Assembly (NCBI GenBank): GCA_902776985.1
Contig: CACYSD010000007.1
Location: forward strand, 96,703 to 160,702
DNA length: 64,000 nucleotides
Direction: 5' to 3'
From: UBA3839 sp902776985
Lineage (GTDB): Bacteria; Bacteroidota; Bacteroidia; Bacteroidales; Bacteroidaceae
Part shown: in pieces, positions 51,553 through 61,518 of the stretch
Numbering within the stretch: the first letter of the stretch is position 1
Layout: each line of letters opens with the position of its first letter
Translations under genes and position numbers: made by a program
Notes under the pieces: generated by a model
Seen by the model: only the letters and a program-made list of their open reading frames with translations
Told to the model about the DNA's origin: nothing
The model's database searches: none

Positions 51553-54354
51553 ATGAATAAGCAACAATTAGCAGCAAAGATATGGGCATCTGCCAATAAG
51601 ATGCGTTCGAAGATAGAGGCCAATGAGTATAAGGACTATATTCTGGGCTTTATCTTCTATAAGTTTCTGTCTGACAAGGAAGTCAGATTTGCGACAACAG
51701 AGGCAGCAATCTCTAAAGAAGACCTTCCAAAGTATCTTCGGGAGAGCGATGATGATGAGCAAACAGGAATGGTGGAGTATTTCCGCAACAATTTAGGTTA
51801 TTTCATTTCTTTCGATAACCTTTTCACCACGTGGCTTGACAAGAAGAGAGATTTTGACGTGAAGAACGTGTCAGATGCTTTGTCCGCGTTTGAACGTCTT
51901 ATTCATCCAACCCATCAGAATGTTTTCAAGAATATCTTTAATACTCTTGAAGTTGGCTTGAAGAAACTGGGGGCTACCTCTAAGGACCAGACGGCAGCCA
52001 TCAAAGGTTTGCTGAACTTGATAAAAGACATTCCGATGGACGGCAAACAGGATTATGATGTGCTTGGCTTCATTTACGAATATCTGATTGGTAAATTTGC
52101 CGCTAATGCCGGCAAGAAGGCAGGCGAGTTCTATACTCCGCATGAAGTATCGGTCTTGATGTCTGAAATCGTGGCTGATCACTTGAAAGACAGAAAGCAT
52201 ATTGAAATTTATGACCCAACGAGCGGATCGGGTTCATTGCTGATAAACATAGGCAAGGCTCTTTCCAAATATTTGACAGATGAGAATGGTGTAGTCTATT
52301 ATGCTCAGGAATTGAAGGAAAACACCTACAATCTGACCCGTATGAACTTAGTAATGCGAGGCATCATTCCATCCAATATTTTTGTCCGTAATGGTGATAC
52401 GCTGAAAAAGGATTGGCCTTTCTTTGAAGATGGGCCAGACGACACGTACGCTGACGACACGTACAAATATCATAGTGTAGATGCCGTGGTCAGTAATCCT
52501 CCATATTCCCAACCATGGGAACCTAAGAATAAGAATAATGACCCTCGCTTCAAGGAATTTGGCGTAGCCCCCAAAGGAAAAGCTGATTATGCATTCCTCT
52601 TGCACGACCTCTACCACCTGAAAGGCGATGGAGTGATGACCATTGTATTGCCTCATGGTGTGTTGTTCCGTGGAAGCCCAGATGATGGCAGTGAAGGTAG
52701 CATCCGTAAGGAACTTGTTGAGGGTAATCATATAGAGGCAATTATCGGTTTACCTTCCGACATCTTCTATGGTACAGGCATTCCAACACTTGTCATGGTG
52801 CTACGCAAGCAGCGAGCTGACGAGGGCATATTACTTGTGGACGCTTCAAGCTGCTACATAAAACAAGGCAAGAAGAATGTGCTTCGCACTTCTGACATAA
52901 AGCGAATAGTCGACGTGGTGAGAAGTCGTGAAAGCAAAAAAGGATTCTCTTGTGTGGTGAGTAAAGAGCTGATTCGCAAGAATGACTACAACCTCAATCT
53001 TCCCAGGTACATCAGTTCTACCAAACAACCCGAAACATGGGACATTTATGCCACAATGTTCGGGAGTATTCCTAATAGCGAAATCGACTTGTTGAATAAC
53101 AAATGGGAGGCAATGCCTGGTCTCAGGCAACACCTCTTTACATCGGATGACACGCCATTTAGTCAAGTGGCTCATGATGATATTGAGAACGAGATAATAC
53201 GGCATCCCTCTGTAATAGCCTATAAGCATGAGTTCGCAAGAGCTATGCAGGGATTTGATGAATACCTTTTTGAGGAACTGCTACGACATCCAAAGAAAGT
53301 TAACATCACTGCTGAGGAACCAAAGATCAGCGAAGAGATTTTTTCTCGTCTGAAGGATGTGAAACTCATTGACTCGTACGATGCTTATCAGCTTCTCGAT
53401 GACGAGTGGACTACCATTGCTACCGACCTTGAAATTATACAGACTGAGGGTATGGATGCTTGCTTTGTTGTTGATCCCAACATGGTCACAAAGAAAAAAG
53501 ACAACAAGGAAATCGAGGTTCAGGAAGGTTGGCTGGGCAGAGTGCTCCCATTTGAACTTGTGCAGCAAATGTACCTCAAGGAAGATTACGATGCTCTTTG
53601 TGAGAAGCAGAAGAAACTGAATGGTGTCTCCAACGACCTCACGGAGTTGGTGGCATCTATAGCAGGATATGAAGATGGTGCATCAGTTCTTAATGATGAC
53701 AACAATGCGTTTGTAGCCAAGGACGTTGCCGCAAAACTTGACTCCATCTATGAAGGTTTCGACACTGATGAGACCAAGGCTCTGGAAGAATATCTTACCC
53801 TGACAAAGAAAGAAGAAAAACTGGCTTTCATAGCCAGTCACAGGGATATTGATTGGAGTATCGGTGTTCCCAACAAAGATAATACATACAGTGCCAAAGC
53901 CGTACAAGCTATCATCAGGGACATTCGGTCAAAAACAGAATTCGATGAAGAGACTTTTGAGCATGACCTCGTAAAGGCAGAAAAACTATTGGAGGAAGAG
54001 AAGAGACTTAAAAGCGAATGCAAGAAAGATGCAGACGCCCTCCACCTCCTTACCAAGAAAACCATAGAGGAGAACCTAAGCACGGAGGATGTCATCAAAA
54101 TTCTTCAACAGAAATGGATTGAACCAGTGGTGAAGAATTTAGCAGCGATGCCAGACAGCGTTGTATCGGACCTATGTACAAGCGTAAAAGCCCTTATAGA
54201 CAAGTATGCCACAACAATGGTAGAGACCGAGCGAAGCATCAATGAGACAGAGTGCAAACTAAACAAGATGTTGAGTAATCTTGTTGGCAACGATTTCGAC
54301 ATGAAAGGCATTGGCGAGATTCAGAAACTTTTTAACCACAACTATTATGAGTAA
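51553..54354 (+). CDS. hsdM: Type I restriction-modification methylase HsdM, long form
   Basis: 933 residues, well above the ~500-550 of classical HsdM. N-terminal helical domain (SANKMRSKIEANEYKDYILGF), SAM motif I (DPTSGSGSLL), catalytic N315-P-P-Y and a target-recognition helical region are typical of N6-adenine methylases. The extra C-terminal ~350 residues contain a coiled coil (~770-830, E/K-rich) and unknown helical parts. Both the core motifs and the operon place are intact, so activity is expected. Confidence 0.92.
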   Translation: MNKQQLAAKIWASANKMRSKIEANEYKDYILGFIFYKFLSDKEVRFATTEAAISKEDLPKYLRESDDDEQTGMVEYFRNNLGYFISFDNLFTTWLDKKRDFDVKNVSDALSAFERLIHPTHQNVFKNIFNTLEVGLKKLGATSKDQTAAIKGLLNLIKDIPMDGKQDYDVLGFIYEYLIGKFAANAGKKAGEFYTPHEVSVLMSEIVADHLKDRKHIEIYDPTSGSGSLLINIGKALSKYLTDENGVVYYAQELKENTYNLTRMNLVMRGIIPSNIFVRNGDTLKKDWPFFEDGPDDTYADDTYKYHSVDAVVSNPPYSQPWEPKNKNNDPRFKEFGVAPKGKADYAFLLHDLYHLKGDGVMTIVLPHGVLFRGSPDDGSEGSIRKELVEGNHIEAIIGLPSDIFYGTGIPTLVMVLRKQRADEGILLVDASSCYIKQGKKNVLRTSDIKRIVDVVRSRESKKGFSCVVSKELIRKNDYNLNLPRYISSTKQPETWDIYATMFGSIPNSEIDLLNNKWEAMPGLRQHLFTSDDTPFSQVAHDDIENEIIRHPSVIAYKHEFARAMQGFDEYLFEELLRHPKKVNITAEEPKISEEIFSRLKDVKLIDSYDAYQLLDDEWTTIATDLEIIQTEGMDACFVVDPNMVTKKKDNKEIEVQEGWLGRVLPFELVQQMYLKEDYDALCEKQKKLNGVSNDLTELVASIAGYEDGASVLNDDNNAFVAKDVAAKLDSIYEGFDTDETKALEEYLTLTKKEEKLAFIASHRDIDWSIGVPNKDNTYSAKAVQAIIRDIRSKTEFDEETFEHDLVKAEKLLEEEKRLKSECKKDADALHLLTKKTIEENLSTEDVIKILQQKWIEPVVKNLAAMPDSVVSDLCTSVKALIDKYATTMVETERSINETECKLNKMLSNLVGNDFDMKGIGEIQKLFNHNYYE

Positions 54355-55585
54355 GAAGTTGTTGCCAAACATCAGATTCAAGGGATTTGATGGAGAGTGG
54401 AAGGAATCGCTGTTGAACGAGAAGCTTATTCCTTCAAGAGAAAAGAACATACAAGAACTCTTTTCGAAGGATGATGTGCTCTCTGTGTCAGGTGATTATG
54501 GTGTTGTGAATCAACTAAAATTTAAGGGAAGGTCGTTTGCTGGTGTGTCTGTAGCTCCATACGGAGTAGTACATACGAATGATGTTGTCTATACAAAGTC
54601 ACCGCTCAAAAAACAACCTTATGGCATTATTAAGACCAATAAGGGTGTAGATGGCATAGTTTCCACGCTCTACGCTATTTATTCTTGTGCCCAAGGAGTC
54701 TATCCTAATTTCGTAGAAGATTATTTCAATTCAGACGATAGATTGAATTCATATTTGCGTCCACTGGTTAGGAAAGGTGCAAAGAATGATATGAAGATTT
54801 CTTTGGAAGGGGCATTGGCGGGGAAGGTGTGGTTCCCAGAATATGAAGAGCAAAATATGATTTCCAACTTCTTTGAGATTTTGGCTAAAGAAATTTTATC
54901 GGTTCAAACGAAGTTGGATAAACTCTATGCCTTAAAGAAAACAATGCTCGTCAAAATGTTTCCGCAAGGTGATGCTCTTGTGCCAGAAATAAGGCTTAAA
55001 GGATTTAAGGAGGAATGGAGAATAACGGAATTAGGTAAAATATCTACAAAAGTTATAGAGAAAAATTCCGATAGAAAGTATGGTATAACTTTAACTAATT
55101 CTGCAGAATTTGGCATAATAGAACAAAGTGATTTTTTTGACCATACGATATCCAATGAAACTAACATAAATGGTTATTATGTAGTGAAACCAAATGATTT
55201 CGTTTACAATCCCCGAGTTTCAACAATAGCACCAGTAGGTCCAATTAATAGAAATAAAACTGGAATTGTTGGTGTAATGTCTCCCTTGTATTATGTATTC
55301 AGTGTGCACGATATTGACTTACTTTATTTGGATTATTTCTTTAAGAATTTTAGTTGGCACCGCTTTATGTATCTAAATGGAAATAATGGTGCTCGTTCTG
55401 ATAGATTCTCTATTTCTGATATAGTATTTAGAAACATGCCAATTAGTGTTCCTGAAAACCCAAAAGAACAAGCAGCCATAGGTCTGTATTTCCATACTCT
55501 GGACAAGCAACTTCGTTTGTATGAACAGAAGCTGTCGAAACTAAAGAATCTGAAGTCTGCATTTCTTAAAAACATGTTTGTGTAG
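54347..55585 (+). CDS. hsdS: Type I restriction specificity subunit HsdS
   Basis: The ATG at 54347 is chosen: it overlaps the hsdM stop by eight bases and gives MSKKLLPNIRFKGFDGEWKE, the usual HsdS start; an in-frame TTG at 54311 would add only out-of-family residues. The 412-residue product has two target-recognition domains, each preceded by RFKGF/RLKGF ExW and followed by a long helix (KLDKLYALKKTMLVKMFPQ and KLSKLKNLKSAFLKNMF). The second domain (bases ~55020-55450) is visibly richer in A/T than the rest, suggesting domain exchange. No silent hsdS cassettes lie nearby. Confidence 0.92.
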   Translation: MSKKLLPNIRFKGFDGEWKESLLNEKLIPSREKNIQELFSKDDVLSVSGDYGVVNQLKFKGRSFAGVSVAPYGVVHTNDVVYTKSPLKKQPYGIIKTNKGVDGIVSTLYAIYSCAQGVYPNFVEDYFNSDDRLNSYLRPLVRKGAKNDMKISLEGALAGKVWFPEYEEQNMISNFFEILAKEILSVQTKLDKLYALKKTMLVKMFPQGDALVPEIRLKGFKEEWRITELGKISTKVIEKNSDRKYGITLTNSAEFGIIEQSDFFDHTISNETNINGYYVVKPNDFVYNPRVSTIAPVGPINRNKTGIVGVMSPLYYVFSVHDIDLLYLDYFFKNFSWHRFMYLNGNNGARSDRFSISDIVFRNMPISVPENPKEQAAIGLYFHTLDKQLRLYEQKLSKLKNLKSAFLKNMFV

Positions 55586-55588
55586 CCT

Positions 55589-58500
55589 ATGAAATTTGAT
55601 GTTGAAAAAACATTTGAGGATGCCCTCGTCGCACTTCTTGCTCCATCGAAAGGTTGGGACGAGAAGATATTGATGTATCCCACGGAGGAAGATTTAATAG
55701 CAAACTGGGCACAGATTCTCTTTGAGAATAATCGCGAAATTGACTGTCTGAACGAACAACCGCTGACAGCCACAGAGATGGAACAGATTCTGCAACAAGT
55801 GAATAACTTGAAGACTCCCATCAAACTAAATGGTTTTATCAATGGCAAAAGTGTGGCAATCACCCGTGACAACAAGGACGACAAGCTACACTATGGAAAG
55901 GAAGTACGTCTGAAAATCTACGACCGCAACGAGATAGCTGGCGGCAAAAGCCGCTATCAAATTGCACGTCAGCCCCGATACAAGAAGAAATGCCCAGTAT
56001 TACAAAATCGCCGTGGCGACATTACTCTCCTCATCAATGGTATGCCTGTGATACATATAGAACTGAAACGTTCAGACACTCCTATCAGTCAGGCAACAAG
56101 CCAGATAGAGGAATATAGTCACGAGGGCATTTTTACAGGAATCTTCTCTTTGGTTCAGGTATTTGTGGCGATGACCCCAGAAGAAACCGTTTACTTCGCC
56201 AATCCCGGTACCGATGGAAAATTCAATCCGAGCTACTTTTTCCATTGGGCAGATTTCAACAATCAGGTAATAAATGAATGGGAAAAGATAGCAGGTCTGC
56301 TATTGTCTATTCCCAAAGCACATCAACTGATAGGTTTTTATACTGTAGCCGACAAGTCAGACAACACGCTAAAAGTGATGCGTAGTTATCAGATTGAGGC
56401 TGCTGAGAATATCAGTGATGTAGTGAGAGATATTCATTGGGGCGAGAACAACCTCCGCGGTGGCTATATATGGCATACAACTGGAAGCGGCAAAACAATG
56501 ACCAGCTTCAAAACCGCATGTCTAATAGCTGAAGCCGATAAGGCGGACAAGGTGATATTCCTTGTTGACAGAATAGAACTGGCCAATCAGTCGACTTTGA
56601 AATATCAAGGTTTTGCAGATGCAGAAGGAGACGTGGTGGATACTGACGATTGCGAAGATCTGATTAGCAAGTTGAAGAACACGGATGACGACCTGATAGT
56701 GACCTCTATCCAGAAGATGAGTCGTATCACAATAGGGGAATCAAAGAAACGTGACCGCGACATTGAGAAGATTCAAAAGAAGCGTAAGGTGATCATCATC
56801 GACGAATGCCATCGCGATACGTTCGGTGATATGCTCATCAACATCAAGAGTACCTTCCCTGAATCGGTATTGTTTGGTTTTACAGGCACTCCTATTGACA
56901 AGGAGAACCAAAAGAAGCTGAACACAACAGCCACAGTTTTCGGAAATGAATTACACCGATACACATTGGCAGATGCCATAACCGATAAGAATGTATTAGG
57001 ATTTGACCCACGAATGGTGCTCACTTACAAAGACAAAGACCTGCGTAAAACCGTAGCACTGGAAAAATGTAAGGCCAAAACGGAAGAAGAAGCCATAAGC
57101 GACAATGACAAGGCTAAGGTTTATTACCACTATATGAATGACGTGCCGATGGCAGGTTATTCAGACGAGTCTGGCAAATATCATTCCGGCATTGAAGACA
57201 ATATCCCTTCATCCCAGTATAATCAAGACAAGCACCGACAGGCCGTTGTAAACGACATAAAAGAGGGATGGCTTACGTTGAGCCGCAATAACAAATTCCA
57301 TGCTATACTGGCCACGTCGAGTATTGTCGAAGCCATCGCATATTACAGATTGTTCCGTGAACTCTTGCCATCGTTGAAAGTGACGGCACTTTTTGACCCT
57401 TCCGACAATCACAATGAGACTTCTATTGAAAAGATAGATGGATTGAAGGATATAATTCTTGATTACAACAACTTCTATAGCCAGAAATACTCTATCAGCA
57501 ATTATGGCAAGATGCGCAAAGATATATCAGCCCGAATGTCGCATACTGAGCCTTATCTTGGTCTGCACAAAACGCCTGAAATGCAAATCAACCTGCTGAT
57601 AGTGGTTGATCAGATGCTCACAGGCTTCGACTCCAAATGGGTGAACACGCTGTACTTAGACAAGATGCTAGAGCAGGAACACCTGATACAGGCCTTTAGT
57701 CGTACCAACAGATTGTTCGGGCCAGACAAGCCTTTCGGTAACATACGCTTTTATCGCAGGCCGCACACCATGAAGCGGAATATAGACGATGCGATATCTC
57801 ATTATAGCGGTGACCGTCCACAGGGATTGTTTGTGGAGCAACTGGAATATAACCTGCACAAGCTTAATGAGATATTCGCAGACATTGAACATCTATTCTC
57901 GGCCTCTGGTATCAAGAACTTTGAAAAGTTGCCCGATGACATAAGTGAGAGGCAACAATTTGTAAAACTCTTCAATCAGTTCAACAAGTATCTGGAGGCT
58001 GCCAGGATTCAGGGATACATTGCATACGAGAAGAAGCAGAAGGTGGAAAAAGAGGATGGCACAACTGTAATGGTAGAAATGTTGTTCAATGAAAGCCAGT
58101 ATAATGCCTTGCTTCAACGCTATAACGAACTCTCACATGGAGGCGGAGGTGGAGGCGATGAAGACGTGCCATATGACATTGAAACATATATCACGGAGAT
58201 AGACACAGGCAAGATCGATGCAGACTATATGAACCACAAGTTTGACAAGTGGCTCAAAGTACTTGCTCAGCCTGATGTAACAGAAGAAGAGAAAAATGCA
58301 ACGCTTGACGAACTGCACAAATCCTTTTCTACGCTGACACAGGAAGAGCAGAACTACGCATATATCTTCTTGCATGATATAGAAAATGGCAACGTAAAAT
58401 TAAAACCAGGCAAGACGTTGCGCGATTATATTACCGAATATCTGACACGTTCTCAGGATCGCCGCATTCACCATTTTGCAGAGACATTCGGATTGGATGA

Positions 58501-59224
58501 GCAGCAACTGCGAGACATTATGCTGTCTGGCCCAACTGCTGACAATATTGACATTAGAGGTAGATTGACCAACCTTAAAAAGACTGCAAATCTTCAACTC
58601 GCTAAAGAGTATTTCGAACGTGAGGAAGGACGTAGTTTGGCGACCCCTATAGTGATAATAAAGTTGGACAATCTGTTGAGGGAATTCATCTTAGGAAAAG
58701 CAGATGATAAGTTTATGGACGAAGAGCCATCCGAAAATGAGAAGTCATCACCTTGCATCATCGACATCTATGAATTCCAACAACAAGATAATAAGGAAGG
58801 ATTTGTTCCACTCTATACGCTGCGTGCAGCCTGTGGAATGTTTGATAGCGAAGGATTGTGTGAAGAAGAAGGATGGGTTGACGTCTCTGGCAATGGATTT
58901 ACGCCCGACCCCAAACGTCACTTTGCGATTTATGCAAAAGGAGACTCGATGTTAGACAAGATTAAGGATGGAGATATCTGTGTGTTCGAGTGGTATAACC
59001 AAAGAGGTGGATCGCGTGAAGGCGACATTGTGTTGGCCGAATTCAACGGTTTCGATGACGAGAGTGCCATTAAGGTTTATCACAGCAAGAAAATATTTAA
59101 CGAAGATGGTAGCTGGGAGCATACAAAGATTGAGCTGGAACCTCTGAACAAGGAGTATCCTGTAATAGAACTCGATGAAGACTCAGAGTATCGGACCATT
59201 GGAATATTTAAGTGCGTATTATAG
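55589..59224 (+). CDS. hsdR: Type I restriction endonuclease subunit HsdR fused to an S24 (LexA/CI-like) autoprotease domain
   Basis: 1211 residues. The PD-(D/E)xK nuclease site is D144 and E158-x-K160. Helicase motifs are Walker A TTGSGKT (K302), D405-E-C-H408 and FGFTGTPID. After the helical C-terminal HsdR region (to ~1030), residues ~1060-1211 form an S24 peptidase domain. It has RAACGMFD with candidate cleavage bond Cys1082-Gly1083, FAIYAKGDSM with Ser1120, REGDIVLAEFN, AIKVYHSKK with Lys1162, and LEPLNKEYPVIEL. Cleavage-to-Ser spacing is 37 residues, equal to lambda CI, and Ser-to-Lys is 42. CGMF combines the UmuD (Cys-Gly) and CI (AGMF) site styles. It starts four bases after hsdS. RecA-triggered self-cleavage is inferred. 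Confidence 0.93.
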   Translation: MKFDVEKTFEDALVALLAPSKGWDEKILMYPTEEDLIANWAQILFENNREIDCLNEQPLTATEMEQILQQVNNLKTPIKLNGFINGKSVAITRDNKDDKLHYGKEVRLKIYDRNEIAGGKSRYQIARQPRYKKKCPVLQNRRGDITLLINGMPVIHIELKRSDTPISQATSQIEEYSHEGIFTGIFSLVQVFVAMTPEETVYFANPGTDGKFNPSYFFHWADFNNQVINEWEKIAGLLLSIPKAHQLIGFYTVADKSDNTLKVMRSYQIEAAENISDVVRDIHWGENNLRGGYIWHTTGSGKTMTSFKTACLIAEADKADKVIFLVDRIELANQSTLKYQGFADAEGDVVDTDDCEDLISKLKNTDDDLIVTSIQKMSRITIGESKKRDRDIEKIQKKRKVIIIDECHRDTFGDMLINIKSTFPESVLFGFTGTPIDKENQKKLNTTATVFGNELHRYTLADAITDKNVLGFDPRMVLTYKDKDLRKTVALEKCKAKTEEEAISDNDKAKVYYHYMNDVPMAGYSDESGKYHSGIEDNIPSSQYNQDKHRQAVVNDIKEGWLTLSRNNKFHAILATSSIVEAIAYYRLFRELLPSLKVTALFDPSDNHNETSIEKIDGLKDIILDYNNFYSQKYSISNYGKMRKDISARMSHTEPYLGLHKTPEMQINLLIVVDQMLTGFDSKWVNTLYLDKMLEQEHLIQAFSRTNRLFGPDKPFGNIRFYRRPHTMKRNIDDAISHYSGDRPQGLFVEQLEYNLHKLNEIFADIEHLFSASGIKNFEKLPDDISERQQFVKLFNQFNKYLEAARIQGYIAYEKKQKVEKEDGTTVMVEMLFNESQYNALLQRYNELSHGGGGGGDEDVPYDIETYITEIDTGKIDADYMNHKFDKWLKVLAQPDVTEEEKNATLDELHKSFSTLTQEEQNYAYIFLHDIENGNVKLKPGKTLRDYITEYLTRSQDRRIHHFAETFGLDEQQLRDIMLSGPTADNIDIRGRLTNLKKTANLQLAKEYFEREEGRSLATPIVIIKLDNLLREFILGKADDKFMDEEPSENEKSSPCIIDIYEFQQQDNKEGFVPLYTLRAACGMFDSEGLCEEEGWVDVSGNGFTPDPKRHFAIYAKGDSMLDKIKDGDICVFEWYNQRGGSREGDIVLAEFNGFDDESAIKVYHSKKIFNEDGSWEHTKIELEPLNKEYPVIELDEDSEYRTIGIFKCVL

Positions 59225-59234
59225 CTGAAGAAAG

Positions 59235-60476
59235 ATGAACAGGCTTGTACTCATAGGAAACGGATTCGATTTGGCTCATGGGCTTAAAACCAAATATGAA
59301 CACTTCATAGAGTGGTATTGGGAAGACTGGGGCAAACGCTTGTTGCGAGGACAAAGTAAGGAAGAATCAGATGGATTATGTTCTTTCACACTGAAAGACA
59401 ATATTAATCTGAATAGCTGGGTGTACGTTTGGGAGTGGCATTACCAGCGCAGGAATCCTTTGGAGCCCTGGGATCCTAAAGAAGTGATTAAAATAGCAAA
59501 GGAAGATAAGGATTTGTGCGAGTTTAAATACATTGGAAGTTTTCTTGAAAGAATATGCCATAGTATTTCGATGAAAAGATGGGTTGATATAGAAAATGAA
59601 TATTATGACCTGCTGGTTCAATATGCAAAAGAAGAGTCACCCAAAACGAAAATAGACGAACTGAATAAGCAACTATTTGTTTTGCAAGAAAAACTCATAG
59701 AGTATTTAAGTGGGGTAAATTCGCAAGAGGTATCTATCAATAATGAAATCAAAAGGAGAATTTATGCTCCATTCAGCGAAAGGGATATTGCCATAGAAGG
59801 CAGGCATGCTTGGGATGAGCATATCGAATATGGCCTAAATCTTGACGATAATGAATGGAGGCATAAGCTATGGCAATATGGGAAGGACAATGCATCCTGT
59901 ATGTCATACGTGAATTCCTTTAAGCAAAAGTTTGAGAAAAAGGAAGAAATTTTGGAATGTGACAAAACAGAATTCCTGTTACCTAATCATATAATGCTCC
60001 TGAATTTCAATTATACCAAGACGGCTGAATTATATGTTTCACCGGAATCGGGTTTTACTATAAACCATATACATGGGAACCTGAATAAGCCGGAGAGTGT
60101 AATTTTCGGGTATGGCGATGAATTGGATGAAAACTACAAGAAGCTGGAAAATTTAAGGGAATGTGACGGCTTACGAAACATCAAATCGATAAAATATCTG
60201 GAGGCAGATAACTATAGAAAGGTTCTTGCATTCATAAAGTCGGAGCCCTACCAGATTCTCATCATGGGGCATTCGTGTGGAAACTCAGACCGTACACTAC
60301 TGAATACGTTGTTTGAGCATAAGAATTGCGTATCGATTAAACCATACTTCTACAAGATAAATCAGCAGGAGACTAACTATCTGGAACTTGCGCAAAATAT
60401 TAGTCGTAATTTCACAGACATGAAACTGATGCGTGACAGAGTGGTCAATAAAGTTTATTGTGAGCCACTAACATGA
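59235..60476 (+). CDS. AbiH-family phage abortive-infection protein
   Basis: 413 residues. The N-terminal signature IGNGFDLAHGLKTKYEHF is diagnostic of the AbiH family (PF14253). The C-terminal FNYTKTAELY, INHIHGNLNKPESVIFGYGD and ILIMGHSCGNSDRTLLN segments suggest an SIR2-like or metal-dependent nucleotide-binding fold, though the biochemistry is not known to me. AbiH was first described in Lactococcus as aborting phage infection. It begins 10 bases after hsdR and is A/T-richer than the hsd genes, consistent with separate acquisition. Confidence 0.88.
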   Translation: MNRLVLIGNGFDLAHGLKTKYEHFIEWYWEDWGKRLLRGQSKEESDGLCSFTLKDNINLNSWVYVWEWHYQRRNPLEPWDPKEVIKIAKEDKDLCEFKYIGSFLERICHSISMKRWVDIENEYYDLLVQYAKEESPKTKIDELNKQLFVLQEKLIEYLSGVNSQEVSINNEIKRRIYAPFSERDIAIEGRHAWDEHIEYGLNLDDNEWRHKLWQYGKDNASCMSYVNSFKQKFEKKEEILECDKTEFLLPNHIMLLNFNYTKTAELYVSPESGFTINHIHGNLNKPESVIFGYGDELDENYKKLENLRECDGLRNIKSIKYLEADNYRKVLAFIKSEPYQILIMGHSCGNSDRTLLNTLFEHKNCVSIKPYFYKINQQETNYLELAQNISRNFTDMKLMRDRVVNKVYCEPLT

Positions 60477-60636
60477 TTGTTAAGATAATAAGGCTAATGA
60501 ATGATGTAACATTTTCGTGTTTTCCATACTATAATAAGATGTAAGATGTTAGATGGAAGATGTATGATGGAGTCACGGAACTACGGAATCAAGGACTCAC
60601 GAAATAAGAATAGGAATAAATACGTTATAGAAATAT
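60477..60636 (+). repeat. Short-period phrases before the BRO-Fic gene
   Basis: AGATGTAAGATGTTAGATGG followed by AAGATGTATGATGG, and GGAACTACGGAATCAAGGAC then TCACGAAAT, resemble short-period intergenic repeats of the kinds listed elsewhere in the window. Confidence 0.5.
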
Positions 60637-61512
60637 ATGAGTAAGAAGTCGATACGATTTTTCAATGACCGCGAGGTGCGAGCAGTGTGGGACGAGGAGC
60701 ACAGCAAGTGGTGGTTCTCGGCTACGGACATCGTGCGGGCGGTAAACGATGAAGAAGACTACGTCAAGGCAGGTAACTATTGGCGCTGGCTGAAGAAGAA
60801 GCTGATCACGGATGGCGTTCAACTCGTGAGTGTCACTCACGACTTCAAATTTCAGGCTCCTGACGGCAAGCAGCGCTATGCCGATGCACTGGATGCTGAG
60901 TGCGTGCAGACAGTAGCAATAAACTATCCCAACAACCGTGCCCGTAAGTTTCTGGAATGGTTCACTTATAGTGACAACAGCATCGATGGGCAGAGCAAGA
61001 AAAAGGCTTATACGCTCATTGAAAGCGGATTGCTTGACAGCATGAAGCCAGGAACCGTAGAGTGTTTGAAGCAGATTCACGCTTATCTGTTTGGCGGTCT
61101 CTATGACTTTGCCGGGCAGATACGGACCAAAACGATATGGAAGGACGGGACGCTGTTCTGTCGTGCTGAATATCTGATGCAGAACCTGAAGCAGATAGAG
61201 GCGATGCCGGAAACAACGTTCAATGAGATTGTGAACAAGTATGTAGAGATGAACGTGGCCCATCCTTTCATGGAAGGTAACGGACGTAGCACACGCCTCT
61301 GGCTGGACTTGATTTTCAAGAAGCGCCTGAAACTATGCGTGGATTGGAGCCAGATAGACAAGAAGGAGTATTTGGCTGCCATGCGCAGAAGCACCACGGA
61401 TTCCACCGCCATCAAGGCTCTGCTGCAAGGAGCAATGACTGACAAGATTGACGACCGCGAAATCTTCATGAAGGGCATCGACTACTCGTATTATTATGAG
61501 CAAGAGGAATAA
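60637..61512 (+). CDS. BRO-N / Fic fusion protein
   Basis: 291 residues. Residues ~1-115 are a BRO-N-like phage antirepressor domain (WWFSATDIVRAVN...NYWRWLKKKL), the same domain class as at the start of DinD in this island. Residues ~120-290 are a Fic domain with HPFMEGNGRSTR (209-220). Unlike the Fic at 48173 no SxxxE[G/N] inhibitory motif was found within it, so an external inhibitor or none is expected. Two tiny genes follow directly. DNA binding by the first domain and AMP transfer by the second are family-based expectations. Confidence 0.87.
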   Translation: MSKKSIRFFNDREVRAVWDEEHSKWWFSATDIVRAVNDEEDYVKAGNYWRWLKKKLITDGVQLVSVTHDFKFQAPDGKQRYADALDAECVQTVAINYPNNRARKFLEWFTYSDNSIDGQSKKKAYTLIESGLLDSMKPGTVECLKQIHAYLFGGLYDFAGQIRTKTIWKDGTLFCRAEYLMQNLKQIEAMPETTFNEIVNKYVEMNVAHPFMEGNGRSTRLWLDLIFKKRLKLCVDWSQIDKKEYLAAMRRSTTDSTAIKALLQGAMTDKIDDREIFMKGIDYSYYYEQEE

Positions 61513-61518
61513 TCAAAT

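Noticed and set aside
54347..55585. Phase-variable hsdS inversion system
   Set aside because: No second or partial hsdS gene, no invertase and no long inverted repeats were seen in the window.
48173..61512. Prophage
   Set aside because: BRO-N domains and an S24 domain hint at phage ancestry, but there are no integrase, capsid, tail, terminase or lysis genes.
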